From NCBI GenBank assembly GCA_963699305.1, contig OY969431.1, positions 1,798,001 through 1,862,000 of the forward strand: a stretch of DNA of 64,000 bases, given 5' to 3'. Below are positions 20,148 to 29,632 of the stretch, piece by piece. The DNA is from JBGQAS01 sp963699305. Lineage in GTDB: Bacteria > Chloroflexota > Anaerolineae > Anaerolineales > Anaerolineaceae. Numbering within the stretch: position 1 is the first letter of the stretch; each line of letters begins with the position of its first letter. The notes under the pieces were generated by a model. It did no database searches. It was not told where the DNA came from and saw only the letters and a program-made list of their open reading frames with translations. Position numbers and translations under genes: made by a program.

Positions 20148-20900
20148 TTACTTGATAAAAGCACTAATGATGAATGCCAGTCCGGCACCCATGATGAGTA
20201 CAGGTCCAAGCATCGGCCAGGCGAGTCCACCAACCATCAACCCGGCGAAGATGATGATGAGCAATCCCATCCCCAGCATGGCGCGGAAAGCCATATTGGG
20301 CTTTTTATCGTTGGCGATGTAGAGCAGGATGGCGTTCACAATGAAACCGATCCCGGGTATGAAGATGAAATAGCCATACCAGCGCTCGCCGAGGAGATTG
20401 CGGATATCGTAAATCCCAAGATTCTTAAGCAGGAAGGCTGTGCCAATCAAGATGCCACCCAAACCAAACCAAAGCCCCATGCTCATGAATCGCTTAAGGT
20501 TCAACTTGTTATCCATCGATTTATCCGGAAAGCTGCCAATCAGCATGGAGAAACCAGCCACAATGACCATGACCGGCCAGTACACCGTCCAATTCAAGTC
20601 AAACAGGAAAAGGATGGCGACTGTCAGAACAACCACACCGCTGCCAAATGCCGAACGGGCTGCGGCATTAAAGCGCCCACTGCTGCGGGATGCCTGCCAG
20701 GCTGCCGCAAAGGAGCTGAATGCAGGGATCAGGATGAACAAAGCCCACCAGTTGAAATGCTCACTTAATCTGCCGAGTTGCTGGAGCAGAAAGACAATAC
20801 CCAGCACGATCAGGATCAATCCACCCCAGGGAAGGTTCCGTTTGTGATGGGGAGTTGTTTCCGGTTTTTGTTCCGGAGCAGGTACAGGTTCAGTTGTCAT
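20148..20900 (-). CDS. LiaF-like/DUF5668 multi-helix membrane protein
   Basis: A 250-residue integral membrane protein with about seven helices and a short Pro/Glu-rich cytosolic N-terminus (1-25). The N-terminal pair of helices (GGLILIVLGIVFLLQQLG) is typical of the LiaF transmembrane/DUF5668 family, and the pair is repeated at about residues 140-185. LiaF proteins restrain cell-envelope stress kinases, but most members with only the membrane part are uncharacterised. The gene is single, bounded by its own terminator and by an AT-rich intergenic region of about 150 bases shared with the divergent DUF2723 gene. Confidence 0.75.
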   Translation of the reverse strand: MTTEPVPAPEQKPETTPHHKRNLPWGGLILIVLGIVFLLQQLGRLSEHFNWWALFILIPAFSSFAAAWQASRSSGRFNAAARSAFGSGVVVLTVAILFLFDLNWTVYWPVMVIVAGFSMLIGSFPDKSMDNKLNLKRFMSMGLWFGLGGILIGTAFLLKNLGIYDIRNLLGERWYGYFIFIPGIGFIVNAILLYIANDKKPNMAFRAMLGMGLLIIIFAGLMVGGLAWPMLGPVLIMGAGLAFIISAFIK

Positions 20901-21052
20901 ATTTACCTCGCTTGAGAATTTACCATAGTATATAACGCATTATTGCAAAACAGGTTGCGATTTTTTTCAAAAATAGATAATTCATGAAAATTTACAATTA
21001 TTTTACCTGGGTCTTGCCTGCAATTTACGCGATGGTAGGATAATTCTCATTA

Positions 21053-23132
21053 ATGAATCCGTTCACGAAAAACCAATCCGAACGACAGTTGCTTCCCATC
21101 GACTGTGCGGTGGCATGCGTTTTGGGTATTTCCGCCCTGGTTGTGTACCTGTTCACACTGACACCCAGCCTTTCTTATCTCAGCCCGGATGGCAGCGAAC
21201 TCGCCACGATCCCAGCCGTGCTCGGGTTGGCGCACTCGCCAGGATACCCGCTGTACACCTGGTTTGGATACCTGTTCCATTTTCTGCCCATCAATGATGT
21301 GGCATATCGAATCAACCTGATGTCAGCAGTGATGGGAGCAGTGACCATTGGGTGCATGTATTTGCTGATATTACAGCTGTTGCCCTTGCGAACCAGATGG
21401 GTAAAGGAGCAAGATCCCACCCCAACCCTGTTTGAGATGATCGTCAAACGTGGGATTATCGGCTTGGGTGTGATGCTGTTTGCCTTCTCGGCCACATTTT
21501 GGTCTCAAGCGGTGATCGCTGAAGTATATGTGCCAAATTCAGCTATGATCCTTTTTACTCTTTTTGCCTTGCTGCATTGGGAAAAAACCCGGCAGGCGCG
21601 TGATTTCTTCCTGTTCGCATTACTGTTCGGGCTCTCTCTCGGGACACATATTTCCAACCTGGGATTCGCATTGGGTTTTGCTGCGTTCGTCTTGTTGACC
21701 GATTGGACAGTTATCAAGAATTGGAAATGGTGGTTGGCAGCATTGGCAGGTTTTTTGCTTGGCATCGCGCAGTTCGCATGGCTGCCTTTCAAGGCAGGCA
21801 CACTCAACGACCAAATGATGCTGGCGAGAGCTCCAATGGATCTTAAGGGAATTTACAATTACACTCTAGGTGCCTTCCCGCAATTTAAGTTTGCCTTCAC
21901 GCTCGCCGAACTCCCCGACCGGTTGATCCTGTATCTGTATATGCTGGTCCAGGAATTGGGCTGGCTGCCCCTTGTGGCAGGCATCATCGGATTATTTTCG
22001 TTGCTTATCCAGCGGACGCACTATTTTTACCTGCTGGTCGGAATGTATCTCGTAAACGTTTGGTTTTTCATCCAATACAGCGCGTTCGACCTGGAAGTGT
22101 TCTTTATCCCTGCACATCTTTTATGGTCAATCTTTACCATTTTTGGGTTGATAGAGATTATGGCAATGGTGCGGTGGATGGCTCTGAAAACTCGCAAACC
22201 GAATCCCGCAATTTCAGCTAAAACCGATCATCCAAATATTGGCAGGCATTTTTTGTTGTATCACCCTTTTGGCACCCTCCCTATTCCCTTTGACCCAAAA
22301 CTGGGTGCAAAACGATTTCTCGCAGGACACCGCCATCAACGATTTCTACGCCAATATTTGGGAAGTGCTGCCTGAAAACAGCGCACTGCTCACCCAAAGC
22401 GGTGTCTTTGGTTATGATGCATTTTACTGGCGCCTTGTTTACAACATGCGACCGGATGTTCTTCTCCCTGCGCTGACCACTCCCGACCCTAAACCGAAGG
22501 AGTTGAATGGGCACGACCTGTTCACCTCCACGCGGTTGAATGCAATGCGCGGACCCGGTGCATTGCCGGGCAACCTGGTCAGCGATCAATCCTGGTCCAT
22601 ACCGATCCTGCTTGGTGAAAGCCCGCAAGGTGAAATACGCGAGCGTGGCTCGCTGGTGCTCTATCGCGTCAGCAATGATCCTCCCGATCTACTTGCACAC
22701 GATCAACCGCAAATACAAATCGATCAGGATGTGAGCGGCTACATCCTCAAGGGTGTAACGCTTTCTTCCATGGCAGCTGAAAGCGGCGGCAGGATTGAAG
22801 TTTGGATGTATTGGAAGTTACCGGAAACAGTAGGTGTGCTTCCAAGGACGCTGGTGACCACGTATCTTGGGGATCGGTTGCTGGAGAGCCATCAAATCGG
22901 CTTGGGACTTTTGGAACGTTATCAGCAGGATATCGGTTTGCAACCCGGCAGTGTCATCATGGATCATTTCTATCTCGTTATACCTTCCACGGTAAAAGTA
23001 GGCAATTGGGCGCTAACGTTGAGCACCACGGGAACCAAGGATCAAACCACGCGTCAAATTACGTTGGAAAATATCGAAATTCAAAATTCAACAGGTCAGG
23101 TGACAGGATGGCTGGAAATCGCTGGCAATTAA
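21053..23132 (+). CDS. DUF2723 family GT-C-type membrane glycosyltransferase, one frameshift
   Basis: A protein of about 690 residues with some ten helices. The first loop has the family signature SPDGSELATIPAVLGLAHSPGYPLYTW split over residues 44-70, with the Asp/Glu pair seen in GT-C enzymes that use lipid-linked sugars. Frame one ends at 22375; the correct frame from about 22240 continues through a last helix (GIFCCITLLAPSLFPL) and an extracytoplasmic C-terminal domain to 23132. One base is gained or lost near 22235. Related proteins are annotated as protein O-mannosyltransferase-like. TTGCCT-16-TAGGAT lies just upstream and no Shine-Dalgarno is seen, so the message may be leaderless. Confidence 0.8.
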
Positions 23133-23602
23133 TCGTCGGTTTGGTAATCCTCATTGGCATGCTGGTTACAGCAGCGTTTGCCTTTGGGGTATATGTGGGT
23201 CAGCACGGATTGCTGGGGTCCGGGTTGAGCGTTACCGGGAATAAAAATCCGCAACAGGGATTACCCGGCGCTATCAATTCGCCCTTGCTCCAGGGACAAG
23301 GGATAGACCCGCAAGGGCAACAACCCGTCTGGCAACCCATCCCCGGTTTACCCGCCCAACCGCCGGAAATCATCGGACGCATCCAACGCATCCACCCGGC
23401 ATCCATCACGCTCAACACGCAATCGGGGGTGAGAGAGATCCTGCTGGGTGATTCGGTAAAATATGTCACCATAGCTGGTAAGACCCTTGCCCTTACCGAC
23501 TTGCAGCGCGGGGATACCATAGGGGTCTATGGTTCTTCGCAAACTGTGGATGGAGGACAGTTCACCGCGGAATATATCGTACGGCTACCGGTAAACCAAT
23601 AA
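23108..23602 (+). CDS. Membrane-anchored protein with small beta-barrel-like C-terminal domain
   Basis: A 164-residue protein: one N-terminal helix (residues 7-30), a Gly/Gln/Pro-rich linker to about 85, then a compact beta-rich domain (residues 86-160, GRIQRIHPASITLNTQSG and LQRGDTIGVYG) that resembles the OB-like DUF5666 domain. It should sit outside the membrane. The start overlaps the end of the DUF2723 gene by 25 bases, and an ACAGG site is only weakly Shine-Dalgarno-like, so translational coupling is likely. Function is unknown; the coupling suggests it works with the glycosyltransferase. Confidence 0.7.
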   Translation: MAGNRWQLIVGLVILIGMLVTAAFAFGVYVGQHGLLGSGLSVTGNKNPQQGLPGAINSPLLQGQGIDPQGQQPVWQPIPGLPAQPPEIIGRIQRIHPASITLNTQSGVREILLGDSVKYVTIAGKTLALTDLQRGDTIGVYGSSQTVDGGQFTAEYIVRLPVNQ

Positions 23603-23618
23603 TCGTGAACTTATCGTT

Positions 23619-24689
23619 TCACCGGAGCATCATCAATTCGTAAAGCGCTCGCCCTGTTTCGTGAGCCTGTATTCCCTTCCAATTAATGGATAATTCCATT
23701 TCAGCCTGGAAGCGGAAATAATAAGGATTAATGAATAACCTGGCCAGTCGTCTTTGGAATGCCGGCAGCATACCAAGCAGACTGGTGGCTTCGATGATGG
23801 CAGGGTGCCGTAAAGCGATGTGAACCGTTCCATCCTCCCCCTCCCAATGGAAATCCAGCTGGCGTGGAAATTTCTTTCCACCTGCGTGCTTGATAAATTG
23901 TTTTGTAATCAATTTCAACGGCACACCATCACCGATCAGGATCTTCCTGCCTTTAGTGAGCAGGAACACCGGCATCTTTAAAGACTTGTATTTCCTTAAA
24001 GCAGTCATCTGCACAAAAATCAGACCATACTCACCAATGCTGGCGCGCCCCCAATACCATTGCGAAAGCACGCTGCCCAGGGAGATATTGCCCCAGTTAT
24101 GATCGTGATATCCCGCTCCTTTGACTTTGTGCGGTTTACCATCGTAGACCAATGTACCTTTCACTGTTCCAAAAGGAATGGCGGGCAGCCAGGCAAAATA
24201 CGTTGCGAGATTTTTATCGTAATAATTCTTTCCTGTTCCTGGACGCCACGCGGGTACTTTTCCGATGAATTCCAGGTCGGCTTGCAACCCTGGCAGAACA
24301 CCCTCAGCAGGGATGTCGGCATGCAATTGATAATGGTGCAGATCGCCATGGATGTGATTCCCACCGATGTGCGTATCGCAGCGGTCACGCATGGCAGAGA
24401 AGTGTTCGGGGGAGCTTTCGAACACGCGGAATAATTTTTCACCGTTTGGTCGAGTAATGGTGATGGTCACAACCGGTTTGAACGGGCTTTTTGGATTCAG
24501 CATGGACTTGGTGTAAAACACGATCACCGCGGTGGAACCGTCGTCGAAATGCGCATCAAAATACCACCACTCGAATTCGCCTTTTTCTGGGTGGGTGCGC
24601 AGGCTGTCCTCCCATATTTCCACTTCCCCGCTCAATCCCTCGCGTTTGAGGAATTCGTCGCCTATGCCGAAAACAATCCGCTTCGTCAT
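23619..24689 (-). CDS. AttH/CrtC-like (carotenoid hydratase fold) lipocalin-type protein
   Basis: A 356-residue protein of the AttH-like/CrtC-like superfamily, two consecutive lipocalin-like domains seen in carotenoid 1,2-hydratases and related enzymes. Family marks are FEWWYFDAHFDDGS near residue 40 and GAGYHDHNWGN near 192, both part of the core. There is no signal peptide. No carotenoid genes are nearby, so a carotenoid substrate is only one option; many such proteins act on unknown lipids or isoprenoids. It is 64 bases downstream of the ATP synthase gamma gene on the same strand, perhaps a separate unit. Confidence 0.75.
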   Translation of the reverse strand: MTKRIVFGIGDEFLKREGLSGEVEIWEDSLRTHPEKGEFEWWYFDAHFDDGSTAVIVFYTKSMLNPKSPFKPVVTITITRPNGEKLFRVFESSPEHFSAMRDRCDTHIGGNHIHGDLHHYQLHADIPAEGVLPGLQADLEFIGKVPAWRPGTGKNYYDKNLATYFAWLPAIPFGTVKGTLVYDGKPHKVKGAGYHDHNWGNISLGSVLSQWYWGRASIGEYGLIFVQMTALRKYKSLKMPVFLLTKGRKILIGDGVPLKLITKQFIKHAGGKKFPRQLDFHWEGEDGTVHIALRHPAIIEATSLLGMLPAFQRRLARLFINPYYFRFQAEMELSINWKGIQAHETGRALYELMMLR

Positions 24690-24753
24690 ATTCCGCTCCT
24701 GCAGATAGTGTACAACAAACCAGCGATGATTCGCAACAGCTTATATGGGTGTG

Positions 24754-25623
24754 TCAGAGCAATCCTGCGCCAACCGCCAGCTCTTCCATCTCCTGCGTTA
24801 TTGCCTGCCGGCGTGCTGCCTGGACATCCTGTGAAAGTTCCTCGATCAATTGATCCGCATTGCTCGAAGCTTCTTCCATTAACCGATATCTCGCTGAATG
24901 CTCTGCAATCGAAGAATTTAACAGTATCCGGTAAAGATCCAGCGCAGCAAGCTGGCGAATCATCAACATGGTTAATTCATTGGGATCGGTATCCAGTATA
25001 GGGTCAGGCCAACTCTGTTCCTTTTCATTAAGGTTGGAAAATTGAAAAGGAATGATGCGTATGTTTATAGTCCGGTATGCAGCGGTACTTGAATTTTGGT
25101 TGCAAATAAGCTCCACCCAATCCACATCCCCTTGATCGAAAGCATTGAGCCAAGTGGAACTCCATTCACCCGCCATCCTGGAAGTGGGAACGGAAGGCAT
25201 GTTGTGCAGCGAACAATCCCATCCTGAACCATATTCGCGGTGGATTACCCGCCATACTGCGCTGCCGAATACATGTAACGCAACCTGTTGTGATTGACTT
25301 TTCAAATCCTTTATGCGTTCGGCTGCGTGTTTGACCAACAACCGGTTGAAGTTGCCACAAAGACCGCGTTCACTCCCAACGATAGCCAAAACCCCCCGTT
25401 TTCCAGCTGAAATACCTTCATTGCTGTGGGTATTCACCTTAATATGTGGAACCACTTTGGGGATCATCTCCATGATGCGCGATCGGTAGGTCTCGCTGAA
25501 GCGCACAGCACGTTGGGAGGCCTGCCACGAACCGAGTGAAATGGTCTTCAACGCCTCCAGCAGCGGTTTAACGATGGTGATGTTTTGCAGGCGCGCTTGG
25601 GCGCGTTCAAGGGTTTCAGGCAT
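24754..25623 (-). CDS. atpG: N-ATPase gamma subunit (rotor shaft)
   Basis: A 289-residue F1 gamma subunit, the coiled-coil shaft that couples c-ring rotation to catalysis. N-terminal helix 1-60 contains LEALKTISLGSWQASQRAV, the central domain includes GSERGLCGNFN, and the C-terminal helix ends MEEASSNADQLIEEL...RRQAITQEMEEL. It is more divergent than housekeeping gamma subunits, as is usual in the N-type. It is the last gene of the D-C-Q-R-B-E-F-A-x-G operon, five bases after the PII-like gene. Confidence 0.9.
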   Translation of the reverse strand: MPETLERAQARLQNITIVKPLLEALKTISLGSWQASQRAVRFSETYRSRIMEMIPKVVPHIKVNTHSNEGISAGKRGVLAIVGSERGLCGNFNRLLVKHAAERIKDLKSQSQQVALHVFGSAVWRVIHREYGSGWDCSLHNMPSVPTSRMAGEWSSTWLNAFDQGDVDWVELICNQNSSTAAYRTINIRIIPFQFSNLNEKEQSWPDPILDTDPNELTMLMIRQLAALDLYRILLNSSIAEHSARYRLMEEASSNADQLIEELSQDVQAARRQAITQEMEELAVGAGLL

Positions 25624-25628
25624 GGCAA

Positions 25629-25943
25629 TTAAAGAGCTTCAATCCGGTCGACATCCCAGGTGAAAACCGCTGAACCACCCTTATCCGGATCGATCAGGGT
25701 CAGCTCATCGGATTGTTTATCCACCTCTTTGGCATGGAATGTCTTATCGAGGTTTTCACGAATGGTGTTGATCACCTTGTCCACATCATCGGATTCAACC
25801 ACAATGAAAAGTGAGGACTTTGATTGATGCATCATTCCACCTCGGCTTTCCACATAAGTGGCAACAAATCCCGCCCGCGCCAAACCTTCTAAAACGATAT
25901 TAGACAGTACTTCCGGGATAACTGCCATTACCATTTTCTTCAT
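25629..25943 (-). CDS. PII-like (PstA/DUF970-related) putative nucleotide sensor inside the ATPase operon
   Basis: A 104-residue protein with the ferredoxin-like pattern of the PstA/DUF970 family, whose members bind cyclic di-AMP. Visible elements: MVMAVIPEVLSN (strand 1), GFVATYVESRGG with the loop Thr and Gly pair, SSLFIVVESDDVDKVINTI, and the C-terminal GSAVFTWDVDRIEAL that closes the family fold. The central B-loop region is short. The start at 25943 is chosen because GAGAGG lies nine bases upstream, giving a 44-base overlap with atpA. The canonical N-ATPase operon lacks such a gene; a role in sensing nucleotides for the ATPase is inference. Confidence 0.7.
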   Translation of the reverse strand: MKKMVMAVIPEVLSNIVLEGLARAGFVATYVESRGGMMHQSKSSLFIVVESDDVDKVINTIRENLDKTFHAKEVDKQSDELTLIDPDKGGSAVFTWDVDRIEAL

Positions 25944-27582
25944 GAGCAGGCGCCTCTCTTTCTTTCCACTCGGATATGTACATCTCAATGGCTTGTTTCA
26001 ATTCTGCTTCCATTTCCGGTTTCATCTCATAACTCCGGTTGATGGTGCGCATCAGGTCGCGTCGGTTCCGTTGAAAATCCATGCGCATTTCCAATTCCAA
26101 CGGCCGGATCTTTTCCACCGGGACATCATCCATATATCCATGCAGCACAGTGAAAAAGGAAAGGATTTCTTCCGCCAGGCTAATGGGTCCATGAGCAGAT
26201 TGGATCATGATCTGCTGGACGCGCTTTCCACGCTCGATCTGTCGGCGTGTGGCTTCATCCATTTCCGTTCCAAAGCGGGTGAATTGCGCCACTTCCGCGT
26301 ACTGGGATAGTTCAAGGCGCAGACTCCCCGCCACATGACGCATGGATTTTGTCTGCGCAGCACCTCCAACCCGGGAAACGGAGCGGCCAATATCGATGGA
26401 GGGACGCAACCCCTGGTTAAACAATTCGCCATCCAGAATGATCTGTCCATCCGTGATGGAGATCAAATTGGTGGGGATGTAGGAAGCCACATTTCCGCGT
26501 TGGATTTCCACGATCGGCAATGCCGTAAGCGACCCTCCCCCGCGAGTTTCATTTAGTTTACAGGCACGCTCCAACAAACGGGCATGCAGGTAGAAAATAT
26601 CGCCCGGGTAAGCTTCCCGTCCAGGTGGACGCCGAAGGAGCAAGCTCAGTTCACGGTAAGCATTGGCGTGTTTGCTGAGATCATCATAAACCACCAGCAC
26701 ATCCTTGGCCAGAACATACACCAGATACTCTGCCATGGCACATCCTGTGAAGGGCGCCAGGTAGCGCAGCGCTGGAGGATCATCCGAGCTGGACATGATC
26801 ACCGTGGTGTACTTCATGGCATCATTCCGTTTCAGTGTTTCAATGACTTCCAGTGTTGTGGATTTCTTCTGCCCGATGGCAACATAAATGCAGTTCACAT
26901 CGCCATATTTCTGATTGATGATGGTGTCCACCGCCAGGGTGGTTTTTCCTGTTTTGCGATCGCCCAGGATCAATTCACGCTGCCCGCGTCCTATCGGGAT
27001 AAGAGCATCGATGGTTTTAATGCCTGTTTTCAGGGGGGTATCCACCTTTTCACGTTCAACGATTCCCGGTGCATCCCTTTCCAGCAGATAATGGTCGGCG
27101 GCGTCGACCGGCAGATCGTTATCCAATGGCGCACCCAGTGGATTCAACACGCGTCCCAGCACATCCGGACCCACCGGTACCCGAAGCATTTTTCCGGATG
27201 TAGTAACGAGATCTCCTCCAAAAATGCCTTCATCGGAGCCCAGCAGGATGACATCGATCCAATCATGATCCAGGTTCAATACCATCCCTTCCAGACCGGA
27301 AGGGAAGCGCACCAATTGGTTGGTGCCGATGTGAGGCATCCCCGAAATGCGAGCAACACCGTTACCCACCTGCTGCACCGTGCCTACATCCTGGTAATCC
27401 ATCGCAACCTTCAACAGCCCGGTCTGTTCTTCAAGAGACTGCAGCACTATTTCCAGGTCGGGAGTCAGTGCACTCGAAAGATCCTTCTTTTGCTCCCACA
27501 ACTGCATAATCTGCCTTCGGGCAGCATCCTGTAGGATTCCTTTCTTGAAGGCGTGTTTTTTTAATTCATCTACTTTTCGCAT
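25900..27582 (-). CDS. atpA: N-ATPase alpha subunit
   Basis: A 560-residue F1 alpha subunit, the non-catalytic nucleotide-binding partner of beta. It has the Walker A GDRKTGKTT, the DDLSKHA segment and the alpha-type GSLTALPIVE and SISDGQI-like region (TNLISITDGQI). It is about 50 residues longer than housekeeping alpha (about 505), mostly at the C-terminus, as in N-type subunits. The N-terminal 50 residues lack the delta-binding helix consensus, in keeping with the absence of a separate delta gene. Spacing to atpF is nine bases. Confidence 0.93.
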   Translation of the reverse strand: MRKVDELKKHAFKKGILQDAARRQIMQLWEQKKDLSSALTPDLEIVLQSLEEQTGLLKVAMDYQDVGTVQQVGNGVARISGMPHIGTNQLVRFPSGLEGMVLNLDHDWIDVILLGSDEGIFGGDLVTTSGKMLRVPVGPDVLGRVLNPLGAPLDNDLPVDAADHYLLERDAPGIVEREKVDTPLKTGIKTIDALIPIGRGQRELILGDRKTGKTTLAVDTIINQKYGDVNCIYVAIGQKKSTTLEVIETLKRNDAMKYTTVIMSSSDDPPALRYLAPFTGCAMAEYLVYVLAKDVLVVYDDLSKHANAYRELSLLLRRPPGREAYPGDIFYLHARLLERACKLNETRGGGSLTALPIVEIQRGNVASYIPTNLISITDGQIILDGELFNQGLRPSIDIGRSVSRVGGAAQTKSMRHVAGSLRLELSQYAEVAQFTRFGTEMDEATRRQIERGKRVQQIMIQSAHGPISLAEEILSFFTVLHGYMDDVPVEKIRPLELEMRMDFQRNRRDLMRTINRSYEMKPEMEAELKQAIEMYISEWKEREAPAHEENGNGSYPGSTV

Positions 27583-27591
27583 ACCACAACG

Positions 27592-28371
27592 CTATAACTC
27601 CAGGCGTTTCTTTAGGTCAACCGCTGCAGCATCCCGCACCTTTGCCACCTGTGCTGCAATGGAATTATCTACCACCATATCTCCGATGCGGACACGCACA
27701 CCCGCACCGAGCTCAGCATCCACCTTCACCACCAGTTTAATATTGCGGTCTGCCAAAGCGCTGAACGTTCTTACCAGCAAGCCATTCTGCTCTGCTCCCA
27801 GCGGCATGGCGGAATCCACATGAACGGTAGGTGTGCGTTCACGCAGCGAAACACGGATGGTAGAAACCCGCTCCACATCTTCACGACCCAGCCGCCACAT
27901 CTCATCCGCCATTTGCTGCACCATGATGGCATGCAGTTCAGGCGGGATGGATTTACTGATCACGGTCTGGCTGGTGGCCATGACCTGATCAATGACTTTC
28001 TCATAGAATTGTTCCATCGCCTGATGCTGGCGGTGTTCCACTTCCGCCTGGGCTTCACCCAGGATTCGGTTGGATTCCACATCCAGGTCAGCAACGGCAA
28101 GCTTGCGCTCTTCTTCCAGGTCTTGTTTGGCAGTGGCGACGATTTCATCAACTTCCTTGCTGATGTGCTTCAGTTTTGACTCGTATTCCTTGAGTGCTAT
28201 TTCAGACTCCACTTTGTTTTTCTCGATCTCTTTCAGTAAATCTTCCTTTTCCTTGGCGCGCTTCTGCACGCTCTGCATCACCTTACGAAATAACAGAAAA
28301 TATAATGCCGCCGCAAGGATGAAGAAATTGATGATCTGGAAAATGATCGTTGGAATATGAATGTTAAGCAT
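27592..28371 (-). CDS. atpF: N-ATPase b subunit fused to a delta-like domain
   Basis: A 259-residue peripheral-stalk subunit. One membrane helix (residues 8-28) is followed by a charged coiled coil to about residue 125, as in normal b. The last 130 residues resemble the delta/OSCP subunit, in particular the end GAGVRVRIGDMVVDNSI, close to the delta C-terminus. Housekeeping b is about 160 residues and delta is a separate gene; no delta gene exists here, so this fusion should supply both roles. This architecture is a recognised mark of the N-ATPase. Confidence 0.87.
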   Translation of the reverse strand: MLNIHIPTIIFQIINFFILAAALYFLLFRKVMQSVQKRAKEKEDLLKEIEKNKVESEIALKEYESKLKHISKEVDEIVATAKQDLEEERKLAVADLDVESNRILGEAQAEVEHRQHQAMEQFYEKVIDQVMATSQTVISKSIPPELHAIMVQQMADEMWRLGREDVERVSTIRVSLRERTPTVHVDSAMPLGAEQNGLLVRTFSALADRNIKLVVKVDAELGAGVRVRIGDMVVDNSIAAQVAKVRDAAAVDLKKRLEL

Positions 28372-28377
28372 GGGAGC

Positions 28378-28653
28378 CTAAGAGAAAAAGCGTGTGATGA
28401 GCGGGTTGGCGAACATCAGGATTAAGACAACCAGTAGAACGTAGATCGCCAGTGATTCCAAGATTGCCAGGGAGATGAGCAGCGTGGTGCGTAAATCGCG
28501 CGCGGCTTCCGGTTGGCGTGCCATGCCTTCAAGGGCTTTCATCACAGCTAACCCTTCCATGATGGCTGGGGTGATCACGCCTATAGCAATCCCCGCGCTT
28601 GACGCAATGATGGTGACAATGGTAATGAGGGTTTTTGAATCGATCGTATTCAT
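28378..28653 (-). CDS. atpE: N-ATPase c subunit with double-glutamate ion site
   Basis: A 91-residue hairpin proteolipid that forms the rotor ring. Helix 1 carries E33 at the position of Q32 of the Ilyobacter Na+-ATPase; helix 2 carries E66, S67 and Y71, matching E65, S66 and Y70. The polar loop ARQPEA is intact. The serine and tyrosine favour a Na+-type pocket, but an extra carboxylate can make the site proton-binding, as reported for a Burkholderia N-type ring. The ion is therefore unsettled. The start overlaps the atpB stop by four bases. Confidence 0.92.
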   Translation of the reverse strand: MNTIDSKTLITIVTIIASSAGIAIGVITPAIMEGLAVMKALEGMARQPEAARDLRTTLLISLAILESLAIYVLLVVLILMFANPLITRFFS

Positions 28654-29348
28654 TCAGTTTCCACCTTTCTTTCCTGCTTCTGCGCAGGTCTTTGTTTTTT
28701 ATTTTTTTCCACCGGTTCATTCGCCAGCACTGCGCCAGCAATGTAGACGGTCGATAAAGCCGTGAAGATATAAGCCTGTAAAACGCCATCGAAAATATGC
28801 AGCCCGATCAGCGGCAGCGGCACTACCAATGGCAAAATGGAGAAGATCACCACAACCAGAAAATCGGAGCTCATCATGTTCCCAAAAAGGCGCAGCGTGA
28901 GTGAAATGGTGCGGGTTAACTGGCTGATCAGTTCGATGGGCAATAAAAAGATGGGAGAAGCGAACTCTTTGAAGTACCCGATAAACCCTTTCTCCACAAT
29001 TCCAAAAATATGTACCGAAAGGAACACGACCAACGCCAATGCGATGGGCGTATTGATATCACCGGTCGGGGTTGAAAGCCCTGGCAGCATACCGATCAGG
29101 TTGGCACACAGGATAAAGATTGCGAGGGTGCCTACAAAGGGAAGGATCTTTCCGGCTGGACGACCCATCACTTCTGAGATTAAATCATTCAAGAAATCAA
29201 AGAGCAGTTCGAGGATTGCAGGACGGCGTTTTCCGATCAGGTAAGCCGCTAAAATGACGATTGCCATCATCACCCACGTGCTCACCACTGAATCGTAAAT
29301 CGGGACTCCAAGGACAGTGAAGAGAATTACCGGTCCTATGGTATTCAT
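28650..29348 (-). CDS. atpB: N-ATPase a subunit
   Basis: A 232-residue membrane stator subunit that holds the ion half-channels. The conserved stator arginine is R153 in SLTLRLFGNMMS, and the final helices have LQAYIFTALSTVYIAGAV. Length and the five-helix arrangement suit the family. The N-terminus is short, so the first helix starts almost at residue 3. The stop overlaps atpE, and its own start overlaps the end of atpR by four bases, so the membrane genes are translated in tight coupling. Confidence 0.93.
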   Translation of the reverse strand: MNTIGPVILFTVLGVPIYDSVVSTWVMMAIVILAAYLIGKRRPAILELLFDFLNDLISEVMGRPAGKILPFVGTLAIFILCANLIGMLPGLSTPTGDINTPIALALVVFLSVHIFGIVEKGFIGYFKEFASPIFLLPIELISQLTRTISLTLRLFGNMMSSDFLVVVIFSILPLVVPLPLIGLHIFDGVLQAYIFTALSTVYIAGAVLANEPVEKNKKQRPAQKQERKVETE

Positions 29349-29632
29349 GGCTGCTCGACCTTAATTGGCTGCCGACGATTATGCAGGATGATGAGCAATC
29401 CCCAACGCCCGCCAATCAATCCAACACACTCCATCAACACATACGCTAATCCCTGGCGCAATGCAACGATGAGCAGTAAACCGGATACCGCCAGCCGTAC
29501 CACAAAAGCTACTGGAAATAGTACGGGCATCCATTTCCCATCCACAGGCGAAAGCCGGGAAACCATCCACCATTGCGAAGCCAATGAAAGAAAACTTATC
29601 ACCATACCAACCAACAGCCAGAGGAGCATCAT
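29345..29632 (-). CDS. atpR: N-ATPase AtpR, small membrane protein
   Basis: A 95-residue protein with three hydrophobic helices (about 2-22, 37-58, 64-84). R46 lies inside helix 2 (VVRLAVSG), matching the conserved membrane arginine of AtpR, proposed to interact with the carboxylates of the c subunit during ring assembly. Housekeeping operons lack this gene; its presence together with AtpQ defines the N-type cluster. It overlaps both neighbours by four bases. Confidence 0.85.
   Translation of the reverse strand: MMLLWLLVGMVISFLSLASQWWMVSRLSPVDGKWMPVLFPVAFVVRLAVSGLLLIVALRQGLAYVLMECVGLIGGRWGLLIILHNRRQPIKVEQP

Noticed and set aside
26584..27534. A 316-residue open frame opposite atpA
   Set aside because: Antisense to a well-conserved alpha subunit, His/Gln-rich shadow composition.
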